Shown here one piece after another: positions 34,701-43,973 of a stretch of 64,000 nucleotides of DNA. Positions within the stretch are counted from its first letter, which is position 1, and each line of letters begins with the position of its first letter. The notes below the pieces were generated by a model. The model saw nothing but the letters and a program-made list of their open reading frames with translations, was not told the DNA's origin and did not search any database. The DNA is taken from NCBI RefSeq assembly GCF_003122085.1, contig NZ_QEXV01000004.1, positions 62,001 through 126,000 of the forward strand, in the 5' to 3' direction. Position numbers and translations under genes: made by a program. Source of the stretch: Marinicauda salina. GTDB taxonomy: Bacteria; Pseudomonadota; Alphaproteobacteria; Caulobacterales; Maricaulaceae.

Positions 34701-36362
34701 ATGAATCAGGTTCCGAGACTGACGCGCTGGCTGGCGCTCGGCGCGTCGACGCTGGCCCTCGCCGCATGCGGCGGCGGAGACGAGCGTCCGGATCCCGACG
34801 CCCTGGTTCTCCACCGCGGCAACGCCGCCGAGCCGCTGTCGCTGGACCCCCACAAGGCGAACGGCACGTGGGAGAACAACATCATCGGCGACATGTTCAT
34901 CGGCTTGTTCACCGAGGACCCGGCGGGCGAGCCGATTCCCGGCATGGCCGACAGCTGGGAAGTCTCCGACGACGGCCTGGTCTGGACGTTCGAGCTGCGC
35001 GACGCGCAGTGGAGCGACGGCGAACCGGTGACGGCCTACGATTTCGAGTACGCCTTCCAGCGCATTCTCGACCCGGCGACGCTGGCCCAGTACGCCTCGC
35101 TGCTCTACCCCATCAAGAACGCGCGCGCGGTCAACACCGGCGCGATGACGCCCGACATGGTGGGCGTCGCCGCGATCGACGCCGACACGCTCCAGATCGA
35201 GCTCGAATTCCCCGCGCCCTACCTGCCCGGACTGCTCACCCACTACACGACCTATCCCGTGCCGCGGCACGTCGTCGAGGAGCACGGCGACGCGTGGGTG
35301 CAGCCGGCGAACATCGAGACCAACGGCCCCTACAAGCTCGTCGAGTGGCGCGCCAACAACTACGTCCATGTCGAGCGCAACGAGTATTTCTGGGGCGACC
35401 AGAACGTCTGCATCGACGAGGTGTACTACTATCCCACCGTCGACATGCAGGCCGCCGAACGGCGCGTGCGCAACGGCGAGCTGGATCTCAACACGGACTT
35501 CGCCGGGCAGAATCTCGACTTCCTGCGCGAGCAGGCGCCGGACTATGTCCGCGTCCACCCCTATCTCGGCACGGTGTATTTCTCGGCCAACACGCTGGTC
35601 GAGCCGCTCGACGATCCCGACGTGCGCAACGCGCTGGCCATGGCGATCGACCGCCAGTTCATCGCCGACGAGATTCTGCGCGCGGGCCAGATCCCGGCCT
35701 ATTCCTTCGTGCCGCCGGGCGTGAACGACTATCCGGACACCGCTCAGGTCGCCTGGGCCGACACGCCCGTCGAGGAGCGCCGCGAGACCGCGCGCGAGAT
35801 CCTCGAGGCGGAGGGGTTCGGCCCGGACAACCCGCTGCGCTTCGAGTTCACCTTCCGCGCCACCGGCGACAATCCGCGCATCGCGCCGGTCGTGCAGCAG
35901 GACTGGGAGTTGATCGCCGACTGGGTGGATGTCGAGATCGCCCAGATCGAGACCCAGATCCACTACTCGAACCTGCGCTCGGGCGACTACGAACTCGGCG
36001 ACGGCGGCTGGATCGGCGACTACAACGACGCCTACAACTTCCTCTTCCTCGCCGAGAGCGGGTCCATCCCGATGAACTATTCGCGGTGGAGCAACGAGGA
36101 ATTCGATACGCTCGTCGACCGGGCCAACCGGACCCTGGACGCCGAGGAGCGCGGCCGCCTGCTCGCCCAGGCCGAGCAGCTCATGCTCGATTCGATGCCC
36201 TACCTGCCGATCGTGTTCTACGTGAACAAGGCGCTGGTGAACCCGCGGGTCACCGGGTGGGAGGACAATGTCGTCCACATCCACCGCACGCGGTATCTCT
36301 GCTTCGAGGGCGTCGAAACCGCCGGGGAGGGCGCGCCGGGCGGCCAGGACGCCGCCGGCTAG
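34701..36362 (+). CDS. oppA: Oligopeptide ABC transporter substrate-binding lipoprotein
   Basis: A 553-residue family 5 solute-binding protein. The signal peptide ends in a lipobox LAAC (about residue 22), so it is lipid-anchored at the periplasmic face. Family motifs are LSLDPHKANGTWENNI near residue 50, TFELRDAQWSDGEPVTAYDFEYAFQRILDP, the NGPYKLVEWRANNYVHVERN region and NYSRWSNEEFDTLVDRA near the C-terminus. GGGGAG precedes the ATG at about eight bases. It is probably the binding protein for the OppBC pair 0.8 kb upstream, although an opposite-strand gene separates them. Confidence 0.92.
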   Translation: MNQVPRLTRWLALGASTLALAACGGGDERPDPDALVLHRGNAAEPLSLDPHKANGTWENNIIGDMFIGLFTEDPAGEPIPGMADSWEVSDDGLVWTFELRDAQWSDGEPVTAYDFEYAFQRILDPATLAQYASLLYPIKNARAVNTGAMTPDMVGVAAIDADTLQIELEFPAPYLPGLLTHYTTYPVPRHVVEEHGDAWVQPANIETNGPYKLVEWRANNYVHVERNEYFWGDQNVCIDEVYYYPTVDMQAAERRVRNGELDLNTDFAGQNLDFLREQAPDYVRVHPYLGTVYFSANTLVEPLDDPDVRNALAMAIDRQFIADEILRAGQIPAYSFVPPGVNDYPDTAQVAWADTPVEERRETAREILEAEGFGPDNPLRFEFTFRATGDNPRIAPVVQQDWELIADWVDVEIAQIETQIHYSNLRSGDYELGDGGWIGDYNDAYNFLFLAESGSIPMNYSRWSNEEFDTLVDRANRTLDAEERGRLLAQAEQLMLDSMPYLPIVFYVNKALVNPRVTGWEDNVVHIHRTRYLCFEGVETAGEGAPGGQDAAG

Positions 36363-36371
36363 CGATCACGG

Positions 36372-37553
36372 ATGGAAGAAGACGTCGATGACGCCGCCGG
36401 GACCGCCGCAGAGCACGCCGCGGCGGCGGCCATCGCGTCGGGCGGCGGCGTGCGGGCGCGCCAGTCCCGCCCCTCGGCGTTCGAGTCGGGGCGGCCGCCG
36501 GGCTATTGCTCGAACTGCGGCGCGCGGCTGCGCGGGTCGGTCTGCCATGTCTGCGGCCAGGTGGCCGACGCCTATCACCGCCCCTTCTTCTCCCTGGTCG
36601 GCGACGTGTTCGACGGGCTGTTCTCGCTGGACGGCCGGGTCGCGCGCACGCTGCCCGCGCTGATCGCGCGGCCCGGACGCGTCAGCCGGCTCTATCTCGA
36701 GGGCGCGCGGGCGCGCTTCGTGCCGCCCTTCCGCCTCTACATCATCGCCTCGCTGGTCTTCTTCCTGCTCCTGCCGTTCGCGATGGGCGGGCTGTCGTTC
36801 GACGCCGACGGCGTCCGGCTGGGCGGCGATCCCGTCGCCGAGCTGGAGGCCGCGCGCGAGGCGGGAGAGATAAGCGAGGCCGAGCACCAGGAGGCGCTCG
36901 AAGCCCTCGAGCGCGCCGAGGCCGTGCTCGCCCGGCCGGGCGCGGCCCCGGACGAGACCGCCGGACGGGACGAACCGGCGTCGCCCTCGCCCGATGGCGA
37001 ACCGGCGACGGCCGGCGAAGCCGATTTCTCCTTCGACGATCCCGAGTCGATCCGCCGGTCTTTCGCGCCGGAGGATTACGGCCTGCCGCCGCCCGAGACG
37101 ACGACGCTGTCGCTGCCCGTGCGGCGCTTCATCGGCGAGCGCGCCGCCCGGCTCGCCGCCGATCCCGCCCGCTGGGGCGAGGAGATCATGGCCTGGGCGC
37201 CCCGGCTGATGTTCCTGCTGGTGCCCGTCTATGCGGGGCTGCTGGCGCTGAGCTACGCGTGGCGGCGGGGCTTCTTCTTCTACGACCACCTGATCGTGTC
37301 GCTGCACTTCCACGCCGCGCTGTTCCTGGTGATGACCGCGCTGATCCTGGCGGGACCGCTGATCGGCGGCGGGCTCGGCTTCGCCGTGCTGGCGATCTAC
37401 TCCAACGTCTATCTCTACCGGATCCACCGGGTCGTCTATCGACGCGGGCGCATCACCTCGGTCCTGCGGACGATCGCGCTCGACATCGTCTACTTCTTCG
37501 TCCTGCTGATCGGACTGCTGGTTCTCATGGCGCTCGGCTTCGCCTCGCTGTGA
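36372..37553 (+). CDS. DUF3667 zinc-ribbon membrane protein
   Basis: A 393-residue membrane protein. A short N-terminal zinc ribbon (YCSNCGARLRGSVCHVCGQ, residues 45-63) is followed by the DUF3667 core FFSLVGDVFDGLFSLDGRVARTLPALIARPGRVSR. One hydrophobic helix comes near 130, then an acidic, glutamate-rich linker, then four or more helices at the end. The family's role is unknown. It starts 9 bases after oppA and may ride on the same transcript. A bidirectional hairpin follows its stop. Confidence 0.78.
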   Translation: MEEDVDDAAGTAAEHAAAAAIASGGGVRARQSRPSAFESGRPPGYCSNCGARLRGSVCHVCGQVADAYHRPFFSLVGDVFDGLFSLDGRVARTLPALIARPGRVSRLYLEGARARFVPPFRLYIIASLVFFLLLPFAMGGLSFDADGVRLGGDPVAELEAAREAGEISEAEHQEALEALERAEAVLARPGAAPDETAGRDEPASPSPDGEPATAGEADFSFDDPESIRRSFAPEDYGLPPPETTTLSLPVRRFIGERAARLAADPARWGEEIMAWAPRLMFLLVPVYAGLLALSYAWRRGFFFYDHLIVSLHFHAALFLVMTALILAGPLIGGGLGFAVLAIYSNVYLYRIHRVVYRRGRITSVLRTIALDIVYFFVLLIGLLVLMALGFASL

Positions 37554-37563
37554 GCGCAGACGA

Positions 37564-37593
37564 AAACGCCCGCCGGCGGACCGGCGGGCGTTT
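37564..37593. terminator. Bidirectional intrinsic terminator
   Basis: A perfect 13-base-pair stem, AAACGCCCGCCGG/CCGGCGGGCGTTT around a four-base loop, between the convergent DUF3667 gene and sppA. The A/T-rich stem ends give a short T-tract on both strands. Confidence 0.82.
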
Positions 37594-37614
37594 CCGCGCC
37601 GGGTCGGCGAGGAT

Positions 37615-39408
37615 CTAGCGGGGCTGTTCCTCGCCGGCGTAGAGCGAGACGCCGGGCCGGGCGGCCTGCTCGCGCATGCGGATGGCCTCGCGCACGCCCG
37701 GGGTCTGCATCAGCGCGTTAAGCCGCGCCGCCGCCTCGGCGCTCTCGGCGGTCACGCCGAACAGCTCGCGGAAGGCCTCGAGCGGCGTGGGCCGGCTGGG
37801 GAAGGCGCGCACGCGGATCGCCTCGTCGGGATCGATGCCGGCGATTTCGCGCGCGGCCTCGACGGCCTCGTAGAGCCCGCCGATGCGGTCGACGAGGCCC
37901 AGCTCGTGCGCCTGCGCGCCGGTCCAGACCCGGCCGCGGGCGATCTCCTGAACCCGCTCCAGCGGCAGGTCGCGGCCGTCGGCGACGCGCTCGGTGAAGT
38001 CCTCGTAGACGTCCTCGGCGAGGGTGTAGAAGGCCTCGCGCTGGGCTTCCGTCCATTCCTGCTGCGCCGACCAGGCCAGCGTGTAGTCGCCGCCGACATG
38101 CAGCGGCTCGATGTTCATGCCGACATTGTCGAGCGTGCCGTCGATGACGATCTTGCCCGCCAGCATGCCGATCGAGCCGGTGATCGTCGTCGCGTTGGCG
38201 ACGATGAGATCGGCCGGCGCCGAGATGTAGTAGCCGCCCGACGCGGCCACCGAGGCCATCGAGACGATCACCGGCTTGCCGGCCTCGCGGGCGCGGATGA
38301 CGGCGTCCCAGACCTGGTCGGAGGCGATGGCCGAGCCGCCGGGGCTGTCGACGCGCAGGATGATGGCGCGCACCGAATCGTCGTCGACGGCGTTCTGGAT
38401 CGCCTGCGCCATGCGGTCGCCGCCGATCATCTCGCCGCCGCCGAATCCGCCGTCGCCGTCGCCGGTCACGATCGGGCCCTGGCCGCCGACCAGCGCGACC
38501 ACGGGGCCCGAGCCGCGGCCGCCGCGCGGCGCGGCGCGGGCGTAGCGCTCGATCTCGACGAAGGACGCCGACTCGTCGCCGGCGCGTTCGCGCGCCGCCT
38601 CGCGGGCCGCGACGACATGGCCGAGCCGGTCGATGAGGCCGGCCTCGAGCGCCTGTTCGGCCGAACGCGGACCGGTCTCGATCAGCGTCGTCAGGGTCTC
38701 GGCGTCCATGCCGCGGTCGTCGGCGAGTCCGGCGACGGCCGAATCGAGGATCGAGCCGAGATAGGACAGCGTCGCTTCGCGGTGCGCCTCGGTGTAGTCG
38801 CTCTCGGTGTAGGTGTTCGCCGCGTTCTTGTATTCGTGGAACTGGAGGAATTGCGGCACCGCGTCGAACTGCTCGAACAGGCCGCCCAGGAAGGGCGTCT
38901 CCACGGCCAGCCCGGTGGCGGCGAAATTGGCGGTGTCCTGCAGCCACAGCTCGTCGACGCCGCCGACGGCGAAATAGTTGGTCACCGTTGTAGCCTCGAA
39001 TCCCTGGGCGTGGGCGAGCACGAACTTTCCGGACTCGGAGAAGCGGGCGAAGGCCGCGCGCAGCTCCTCGGCCTGGCCGGGGCTCATGCCGAACTCGTTG
39101 GCGCGCACGAAGACGCCCGCCACCCGGTCGTCGTCGGCGGCGCGTTGGAGCGTCATGACGATCTCGGTGATCGCCAGCGGCTCGGCGTAGGCGAAGGGCG
39201 AGCGCGACGGCTGGTCGATCCGGGGTTCGCGCAGGTCCAGCTCCAGAATCATCGGCTCGTCGGGCAGGCCGGGCGCCTCGGCCTCGACATTCTGCATCGC
39301 GGATCCGATGAGCGCGCCGATCATGAAGATCAGCAAAATGACGGCGAGGACCGATCCGACGATGACGCCGACGACCGATCCGAAGAATGTAATCCAGAAC
39401 TGTTTCAT
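37615..39408 (-). CDS. sppA: Signal peptide peptidase SppA (67-kDa type)
   Basis: A 597-residue membrane-anchored serine protease that digests cleaved signal peptides. One N-terminal helix (VVGVIVGSVLAVILLIFMIG) is followed by two tandem peptidase S49 domains, as in E. coli protease IV. The catalytic dyad is split between the halves: the lysine lies in FHEYKNAANTYTES (about residue 196) and the serine in MASVAASGGYYIS (about 393). It converges with the DUF3667 gene across a terminator. GAGGGG lies just before the ATG. Confidence 0.95.
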   Translation of the reverse strand: MKQFWITFFGSVVGVIVGSVLAVILLIFMIGALIGSAMQNVEAEAPGLPDEPMILELDLREPRIDQPSRSPFAYAEPLAITEIVMTLQRAADDDRVAGVFVRANEFGMSPGQAEELRAAFARFSESGKFVLAHAQGFEATTVTNYFAVGGVDELWLQDTANFAATGLAVETPFLGGLFEQFDAVPQFLQFHEYKNAANTYTESDYTEAHREATLSYLGSILDSAVAGLADDRGMDAETLTTLIETGPRSAEQALEAGLIDRLGHVVAAREAARERAGDESASFVEIERYARAAPRGGRGSGPVVALVGGQGPIVTGDGDGGFGGGEMIGGDRMAQAIQNAVDDDSVRAIILRVDSPGGSAIASDQVWDAVIRAREAGKPVIVSMASVAASGGYYISAPADLIVANATTITGSIGMLAGKIVIDGTLDNVGMNIEPLHVGGDYTLAWSAQQEWTEAQREAFYTLAEDVYEDFTERVADGRDLPLERVQEIARGRVWTGAQAHELGLVDRIGGLYEAVEAAREIAGIDPDEAIRVRAFPSRPTPLEAFRELFGVTAESAEAAARLNALMQTPGVREAIRMREQAARPGVSLYAGEEQPR

Positions 39409-39535
39409 GATCCCCTCGCGCCGTCCCGTGCGGCGTCTCTTGTCCTAGCAGACAAGTTAGGGCTTCGCCCGACCCGGGTCGAGTGCGCGAGCGCGATCGA
39501 TCGTGTAGGAGCCGCGTCGGGATCGCGGCGCTGGA

Positions 39536-39612
39536 TGGTCGGAGCAGCAGGATTTGAACCTGCGACCCCCGCCTCCCGAAGACGGTGCTCTACCAGGCTG
39601 AGCTATGCTCCG
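39536..39612 (-). tRNA. tRNA-Pro, anticodon CGG
   Basis: A 77-base cloverleaf with the CCA end encoded. The acceptor stem CGGAGCA/TGCTCCG, D-arm GCTC/GAGC, anticodon loop TTCGGGA giving anticodon CGG, and T-arm GCAGG/CCTGC with TTCAAAT are all paired correctly. It would read the CCG codon. It lies between sppA and the tRNA-Gln gene on the other strand. Confidence 0.96.
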
Positions 39613-39765
39613 ATCAGGGCGCGGCTTATATCGGAGGCTTCCCGCCGACGCAATCTGCGTCGCGCCGATTTGTGCAGGCGAATCCGGACGCGGCGCGATC
39701 GGTGCAGGCGCGGCGTTGCATCGGGGCGCCGACCGGGCTATCTAGCCCGCCCGGACGAACACCGG

Positions 39766-39840
39766 TGGGGCGTAGCCAAGTGGTAAGGCAGCTGGTTTTG
39801 GTCCAGCCATTCCCAGGTTCGAATCCTGGCGCCCCAGCCA
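39766..39840 (+). tRNA. tRNA-Gln, anticodon TTG
   Basis: A 75-base cloverleaf with encoded CCA. The acceptor stem TGGGGCG/CGCCCCA, D-arm GCC/GGC, anticodon stem GCTGG/CCAGC with loop TTTTGGT (anticodon TTG), and T-arm CCAGG/CCTGG with TTCGAAT are intact. It reads CAA and probably CAG by wobble. Confidence 0.97.
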
Positions 39841-40390
39841 TTTCCTCCCGGCCCCGGCCCCTCACGAGTCAGTGATTGCATTTCAGAGTCCCGCGCGCGC
39901 ACGCGGGCCGGAGAAGGGCAGGGAAAAGCCGAAGCGTATCAAGTCGGCACAGCGTCGAGATGCGCGGCGCGCCCGATTTTCATTTATCGTTAACCGACTC
40001 GTCGCGGACGGCGCGTTTCAGCGGAAAGCTGTCGCAAAATCGCCACCCTTTACGCGGAGAATGAAAATTGCAGCTGTGCATCGGCCGGCGAGGCGCAGCA
40101 TCCGCGGTTGATTGCTGAGCGAAGCCGGTGCTAGCGTCCGATCTGACGTCGACAGACGATCTGATCTGGACAACAAGACGGCGGATCAACGCCGCAATGA
40201 CAGGGGATGAAACGAAAATTTCATTCCCGGTGTGTTTGACGGCGGCTTTCGGGCCGCGCCGGCGCGTGATCGCGCCGGTTCGTGTGTAGGGGGCCGAAGC
40301 CGTCGCGGAGACGTCGGCGCAGGTGAGATAATTCGAGGGTAACCGAAAGCGCGCGGGCGACGGCTCGCGCCGGCTACTGTGAGGCGAGAC
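39841..40390. promoter_or_regulatory. Gene-free 550-base region upstream of the TonB operon
   Basis: No convincing coding frame is seen; the frames present lack a ribosome site and family resemblance. An imperfect inverted repeat, GGGATGAAA (40204-40212) and TTTCATTCCC (40219-40228), lies in an A/T-rich patch and may be an operator. A TTGACG about 15 bases later could be a -35 box, but no good -10 follows. The region probably carries the promoter and control sites for the DUF3450-TonB operon. Confidence 0.4.
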
Positions 40391-41164
40391 ATGTCAAAAA
40401 CTCTGTACTGGATTCGCAGTTCGCTGGCGGCTGGAGCCGCTGCGGCCGCGATCGCGGGCGCGTCCGGCGCGCAGCAGCTCGACCAGGCGCTGCAGGTCGC
40501 GCAGCAATCGACTGAAGAGGGGGCTCAGGCGCAGGAGCAGATCGATGCGGTCGCCGACCGCGCCGACAACCTCGAGCGCGAGTATCTGGCGCTGCGCGAG
40601 CAGATCGAGTCCCAGCGGGTCTATCTCGAGCAGCAGCGCGTGTTCCTGCAGTCGCAGGAGAACGAGCTCACCGAGCTCGAGCGCCAGCTCGAGCGCGTCC
40701 AGACGATCGAGCGCGACCTGACGCCGATGCTGCTCGAGATGTATGTCCGTCTCGAGGAGTTCGTCGATCAGGACCTGCCTTTCCAGATGGAGCAGCGGCG
40801 CAACCGCCTGGCCGACATCGAAGAGGTGCTCGGCGAGGCGAACGTCTCGCCGGCCGAGAAGTACCGCCTCATCCTCAACGCCTTCGAGATCGAATCCTCC
40901 TACGGCCGCTCGCTGCGGGCCTACGGCGAGGAAGTCGAGATCGACGGCGTGCCGCGCGAGGCCGACATTCTTCAGATCGGCCGCGTCGCCCTGATCCGCC
41001 GGATCGGCGGCGACTACCAGATCCTCACCAAAGACAATCCGGAGTGGCGGGACGTGCCGGGCGGCGCGACCGCCGGCCTTCAGCGGGCGTATCGCATCGC
41101 TGAAGAGGTCACCACGCCGGAAGTGTTCGTGGCGCCGCTCCCCGGGCCCCAGCAGGCTCAATAA
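40391..41164 (+). CDS. DUF3450 periplasmic coiled-coil protein
   Basis: A 257-residue protein with a signal peptide (RSSLAAGAAAAAIAGASGAQQ) and a long coiled coil (about residues 30-115, LEREYLALREQIESQRVYLEQQR). A globular C-terminal part typical of DUF3450 follows (EMYVRLEEFVDQDLPF, KYRLILNAFEIESSYGRSLRAYG). In TtpC-type TonB systems this gene stands first in the operon and its product is thought to work with the long ExbB protein in the periplasm. It is 24 bases before that gene, so they are cotranscribed. I start at the ATG rather than a GTG four codons earlier. Confidence 0.88.
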   Translation: MSKTLYWIRSSLAAGAAAAAIAGASGAQQLDQALQVAQQSTEEGAQAQEQIDAVADRADNLEREYLALREQIESQRVYLEQQRVFLQSQENELTELERQLERVQTIERDLTPMLLEMYVRLEEFVDQDLPFQMEQRRNRLADIEEVLGEANVSPAEKYRLILNAFEIESSYGRSLRAYGEEVEIDGVPREADILQIGRVALIRRIGGDYQILTKDNPEWRDVPGGATAGLQRAYRIAEEVTTPEVFVAPLPGPQQAQ

Positions 41165-41188
41165 GCGGCCGAGACGGAGATTCTAGCG

Positions 41189-42586
41189 ATGAAAAAACTC
41201 AGCACCCTTGTCGCGGCCGTCTCGATCGGCGTGTCGCTGACCGCCGGAGCGGCTTTCGGCCAGGTCGACCGCGAACCGGTCACCTCGATTTCCGAGCTTC
41301 TGGACCGCGTCCGCGCCGACCGGCGTGACCGCGCGGCGGAGAACCAGGAGCGCCTCGAGGAGTTCCGCGCCGAAGCGGGCCGCCAGCAGGCGCTGCTCAA
41401 CCAGGCCCGGGCGACGCTCAGCTCGCTCGAGCAGCAGGCCGCCGACGCCGAGGCCCAGTTCGAGGAGAACTCGGCGCGGATCGCCGAGCTCGACCAGCAG
41501 CTCCGCGAAGAGCAGGGCGCCTTTGGCGAACTGTTCGGCGCGGCGCGCCAGTCGGCGGGCGAATTCGCCTCGATCATCGAATCCTCGATCGTGTCCGCCC
41601 AGTATCCGGGCCGTCACCGCGTCCTGCGCGACGTGGCCGAGAGCCGCACGCTCCCCGAGCGCCGCGAGCTCGACCTGATCTACGAGCGCATGATCGACGA
41701 GATGAACGCGCAGGCGGAGGTCGTGACCTTCCCCGCGCAGGTCCTCGGCATGAATGAAGGCCAGGACGTTCCGGTGACGCGCGTCGGCCCGTTCGTCGCG
41801 TTCGCCATGGACGGCGGCCCGGCCTACGTGCAGTGGACCACCGACGAGGAGAACCGCGCGGCCGGCTACCGGCTCGCCGAGCTCAAGCGCCAGCCTCCGG
41901 GCCGCCTGCTCGACGCGGCGCGCACGCTCGCCAACGCCGATCCCGGCGAACTCGTCGCCGGTCCGGTCGACCCGTCGCGCGGCGCGCTGCTGGGCATCTA
42001 CAAGGACGTGCCCAACCTGCAGGAGCGTTTTAATCAGGGCGGCATCGTGGCGAAGATCATCGCCGGCCTGTTCATCTTCTCGGTCGTGTTCGGTGCGTGG
42101 CGCCTGCTGGTGCTGCTCGGCGCCAACAGCGCGATCAACGCGCAGAAGCGCAAGTCCAACGCCTCCAAGGGCAATGCGCTCGGCCGCATCATGCTCGCCT
42201 ATGAAGAGGTCAAGGACCGTCCGGTGGAGACCATCGAGCTCAAGCTCGACGAGGCCATCCTGCGCGAGACGCCGAAGTTCGAGTTCGGGCTCAACTTCCT
42301 GAAGCTCGCCGCGGCCGTCGCGCCGCTGCTCGGCCTGCTCGGCACCGTGACCGGCATGATCCGGACCTTCACCCAGATCACGCTGTTCGGCACCGGCGAC
42401 CCCCGCATCATGGCGGGCGGCATCTCCGAGGCCCTGGTTACGACCGTGTCCGGCCTGATCGCGGCGATCCCGCTCCTGTTCATCCACTCGTTCGCCGCCA
42501 GCTTCGCGCGCGGCGCTCAGCAGACGCTGGAAGAGCAGGCCGCGGGCATCGTGGCGCGTCACGCCGAAGAGCGGTCCGGCGGCTAG
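41189..42586 (+). CDS. ttpC: TtpC-like long ExbB (MotA/TolQ/ExbB proton channel)
   Basis: A 465-residue energiser protein. A signal peptide (VAAVSIGVSLTAGAAFGQ), a periplasmic coiled coil (about 40-115) and a helix near 290 precede the ExbB/TolQ core, with LNFLKLAAAVAPLLGLLGTVTGMI and GISEALVTTVSGLIAAIPLLFIHSF. This is longer than plain ExbB and matches TtpC of Vibrio TonB2-type systems, needed with ExbB-ExbD-TonB for energised outer-membrane transport. The next gene is a short ExbB 12 bases later, so two channel-type proteins are made together. Confidence 0.88.
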   Translation: MKKLSTLVAAVSIGVSLTAGAAFGQVDREPVTSISELLDRVRADRRDRAAENQERLEEFRAEAGRQQALLNQARATLSSLEQQAADAEAQFEENSARIAELDQQLREEQGAFGELFGAARQSAGEFASIIESSIVSAQYPGRHRVLRDVAESRTLPERRELDLIYERMIDEMNAQAEVVTFPAQVLGMNEGQDVPVTRVGPFVAFAMDGGPAYVQWTTDEENRAAGYRLAELKRQPPGRLLDAARTLANADPGELVAGPVDPSRGALLGIYKDVPNLQERFNQGGIVAKIIAGLFIFSVVFGAWRLLVLLGANSAINAQKRKSNASKGNALGRIMLAYEEVKDRPVETIELKLDEAILRETPKFEFGLNFLKLAAAVAPLLGLLGTVTGMIRTFTQITLFGTGDPRIMAGGISEALVTTVSGLIAAIPLLFIHSFAASFARGAQQTLEEQAAGIVARHAEERSGG

Positions 42587-42598
42587 AGGAGCCATACG

Positions 42599-43120
42599 AT
42601 GGATTTCCAAGGCGCTTTCTCAAGCCTGCAGGAATTCCTCGAGCGCGGCGGACCGGTCCTTCTGTGGATCATGGCGCTGACCTTCGTGATGTGGGCGTTC
42701 ATTCTCGAGCGGCTGGCCTATTTCGGCTTCGCTCACAAGCAGGTGGCGGACAACGCGCTCCGGGAGTGGGGGTCGCGCAGCGATCATCACTCCTGGTACG
42801 CCCACGCCATCCGCGATCAGCTCATCTCGGAGGTGCGGCTCAAGGCCGACCAGAACGTGGAGCTGATCAAGACGCTCGTCGCGGCGGCTCCGCTGTTCGG
42901 TCTGCTGGGTACGGTCACGGGCATGGTCGCGGTGTTCGACGTGATGTCGATCTCCGGATCCTCGGACGCGCGGGCGATGTCCGCCGGCGTGGCCCGGGCG
43001 ACCATTCCTACCATGGCCGGCATGGTCTCCGCGCTCTCGGGACTCCTGTTCTCCAACCAGATCGAACGGATGGCGAAACAGCGCGTCCACGAGCTGGCTG
43101 ACGATCTCGAAGTGGAGTAA
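42599..43120 (+). CDS. exbB: Biopolymer transport protein ExbB
   Basis: A 173-residue inner-membrane protein with the three-helix ExbB/TolQ plan: FLERGGPVLLWIMALTFVMWAFIL first, then VAAAPLFGLLGTVTGMVAVFDVM with the conserved glycine/threonine run, and ATIPTMAGMVSALSGLLFSNQIE last. With ExbD it forms the proton channel that powers TonB. It is shorter than classical E. coli ExbB, as is usual for TtpC-type systems. The first exbD begins three bases after its stop. Confidence 0.93.
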   Translation: MDFQGAFSSLQEFLERGGPVLLWIMALTFVMWAFILERLAYFGFAHKQVADNALREWGSRSDHHSWYAHAIRDQLISEVRLKADQNVELIKTLVAAAPLFGLLGTVTGMVAVFDVMSISGSSDARAMSAGVARATIPTMAGMVSALSGLLFSNQIERMAKQRVHELADDLEVE

Positions 43121-43123
43121 GCC

Positions 43124-43534
43124 ATGCGCAGGAGCAGGCGGAAGGGGGATGATCAGGCCGACGTCAACATGACCCCCATGTTGGACATCGTCTTCATCCT
43201 TCTCATCTTTTTCATCGTGACCGCGACCTTCCTGCAGGAGCAGGGGATCGACATGCAGCCGCCGCCTCCGAGCGAAGATCAGCCGGAGGAGTCGAACCCG
43301 GTGATCCTGGTTCAGATCAACGACCGCAATCAGGTCTACGTGAACCAGGACCCGACGAGTTCGCTGCGCGTGCTCGCGGCCGTGTCGCGCGTCCGTGCGG
43401 AACAGCCGAACTCGGCGGTGCTGATCCAGCCCACCGACGAGGCCCATCACGGCATCGTGGTCCAGATCTGGGACGATATGCGCGCGAACAACATTCCGGT
43501 GTCGATTCAGCGCGCGAACGAGGCCGAGAGCTAG
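43124..43534 (+). CDS. exbD: Biopolymer transport protein ExbD (first copy)
   Basis: A 136-residue protein with one N-terminal helix and a periplasmic domain. The essential aspartate is in VNMTPMLDIVFILLIFFIV (near residue 23). Proline- and glutamate-rich PPPPSEDQPEESNP follows. It forms the rotor-like partner of ExbB. A second, distinct exbD follows 21 bases later, which sets this operon apart from single-ExbD versions. Confidence 0.93.
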   Translation: MRRSRRKGDDQADVNMTPMLDIVFILLIFFIVTATFLQEQGIDMQPPPPSEDQPEESNPVILVQINDRNQVYVNQDPTSSLRVLAAVSRVRAEQPNSAVLIQPTDEAHHGIVVQIWDDMRANNIPVSIQRANEAES

Positions 43535-43555
43535 GCCTCGAAGGGAGACGAAAGC

Positions 43556-43960
43556 ATGGCGCGACGCCAGAGCCGCGTATTGCAGGATGACGAGGACGTC
43601 GAACTGAACATGACGCCGATGCTGGACGTCGTGTTCATCCTCCTCATCTTCTTCATCGTGACCTCGGTCTTCGTGAAGGAGCCCGGAGTCGAAGTCGAAC
43701 GGCCCGCCGCGGTCACCCAGGAGCGGGAGCGCCCGACGATTCTCGTCGCGGTGACCGGCGCCGACGAGATCTGGATCAATCGTGACGTCTACGAGATGAA
43801 CCAGATCCGGACGGTGCTCGAGCAGCTCCTTTCGGAGAATCCCCGCGCCGAGGCGATGATCCAGGGCGACCAGGAAGCCCCCGTGGGCACGGTGCTCGAC
43901 GTTCAGGAAATGCTGCTCGAGATGGAGGTGCCCGTCACCATCTCCACGCAGGAACCGTAG
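43556..43960 (+). CDS. exbD: Biopolymer transport protein ExbD (second copy)
   Basis: A 134-residue paralogue of the preceding ExbD. The membrane segment (LNMTPMLDVVFILLIFFIVTSVFV) with its aspartate is nearly identical, but the periplasmic domain differs (PGVEVERPAAVTQERERPTIL). The two copies probably form a heterodimer inside the ExbB pentamer. The tonB gene starts 13 bases after it. Confidence 0.93.
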   Translation: MARRQSRVLQDDEDVELNMTPMLDVVFILLIFFIVTSVFVKEPGVEVERPAAVTQERERPTILVAVTGADEIWINRDVYEMNQIRTVLEQLLSENPRAEAMIQGDQEAPVGTVLDVQEMLLEMEVPVTISTQEP

Positions 43961-43973
43961 GGAGGACGACGTC

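Noticed and set aside
39872-40111. Small coding frames between tRNA-Gln and the TonB operon
   Set aside because: They have no ribosome site, no domain and overlapping alternatives in other frames.
40204-40228. Fur box
   Set aside because: The inverted repeat lacks the GATAAT hexamer pattern of Fur sites.
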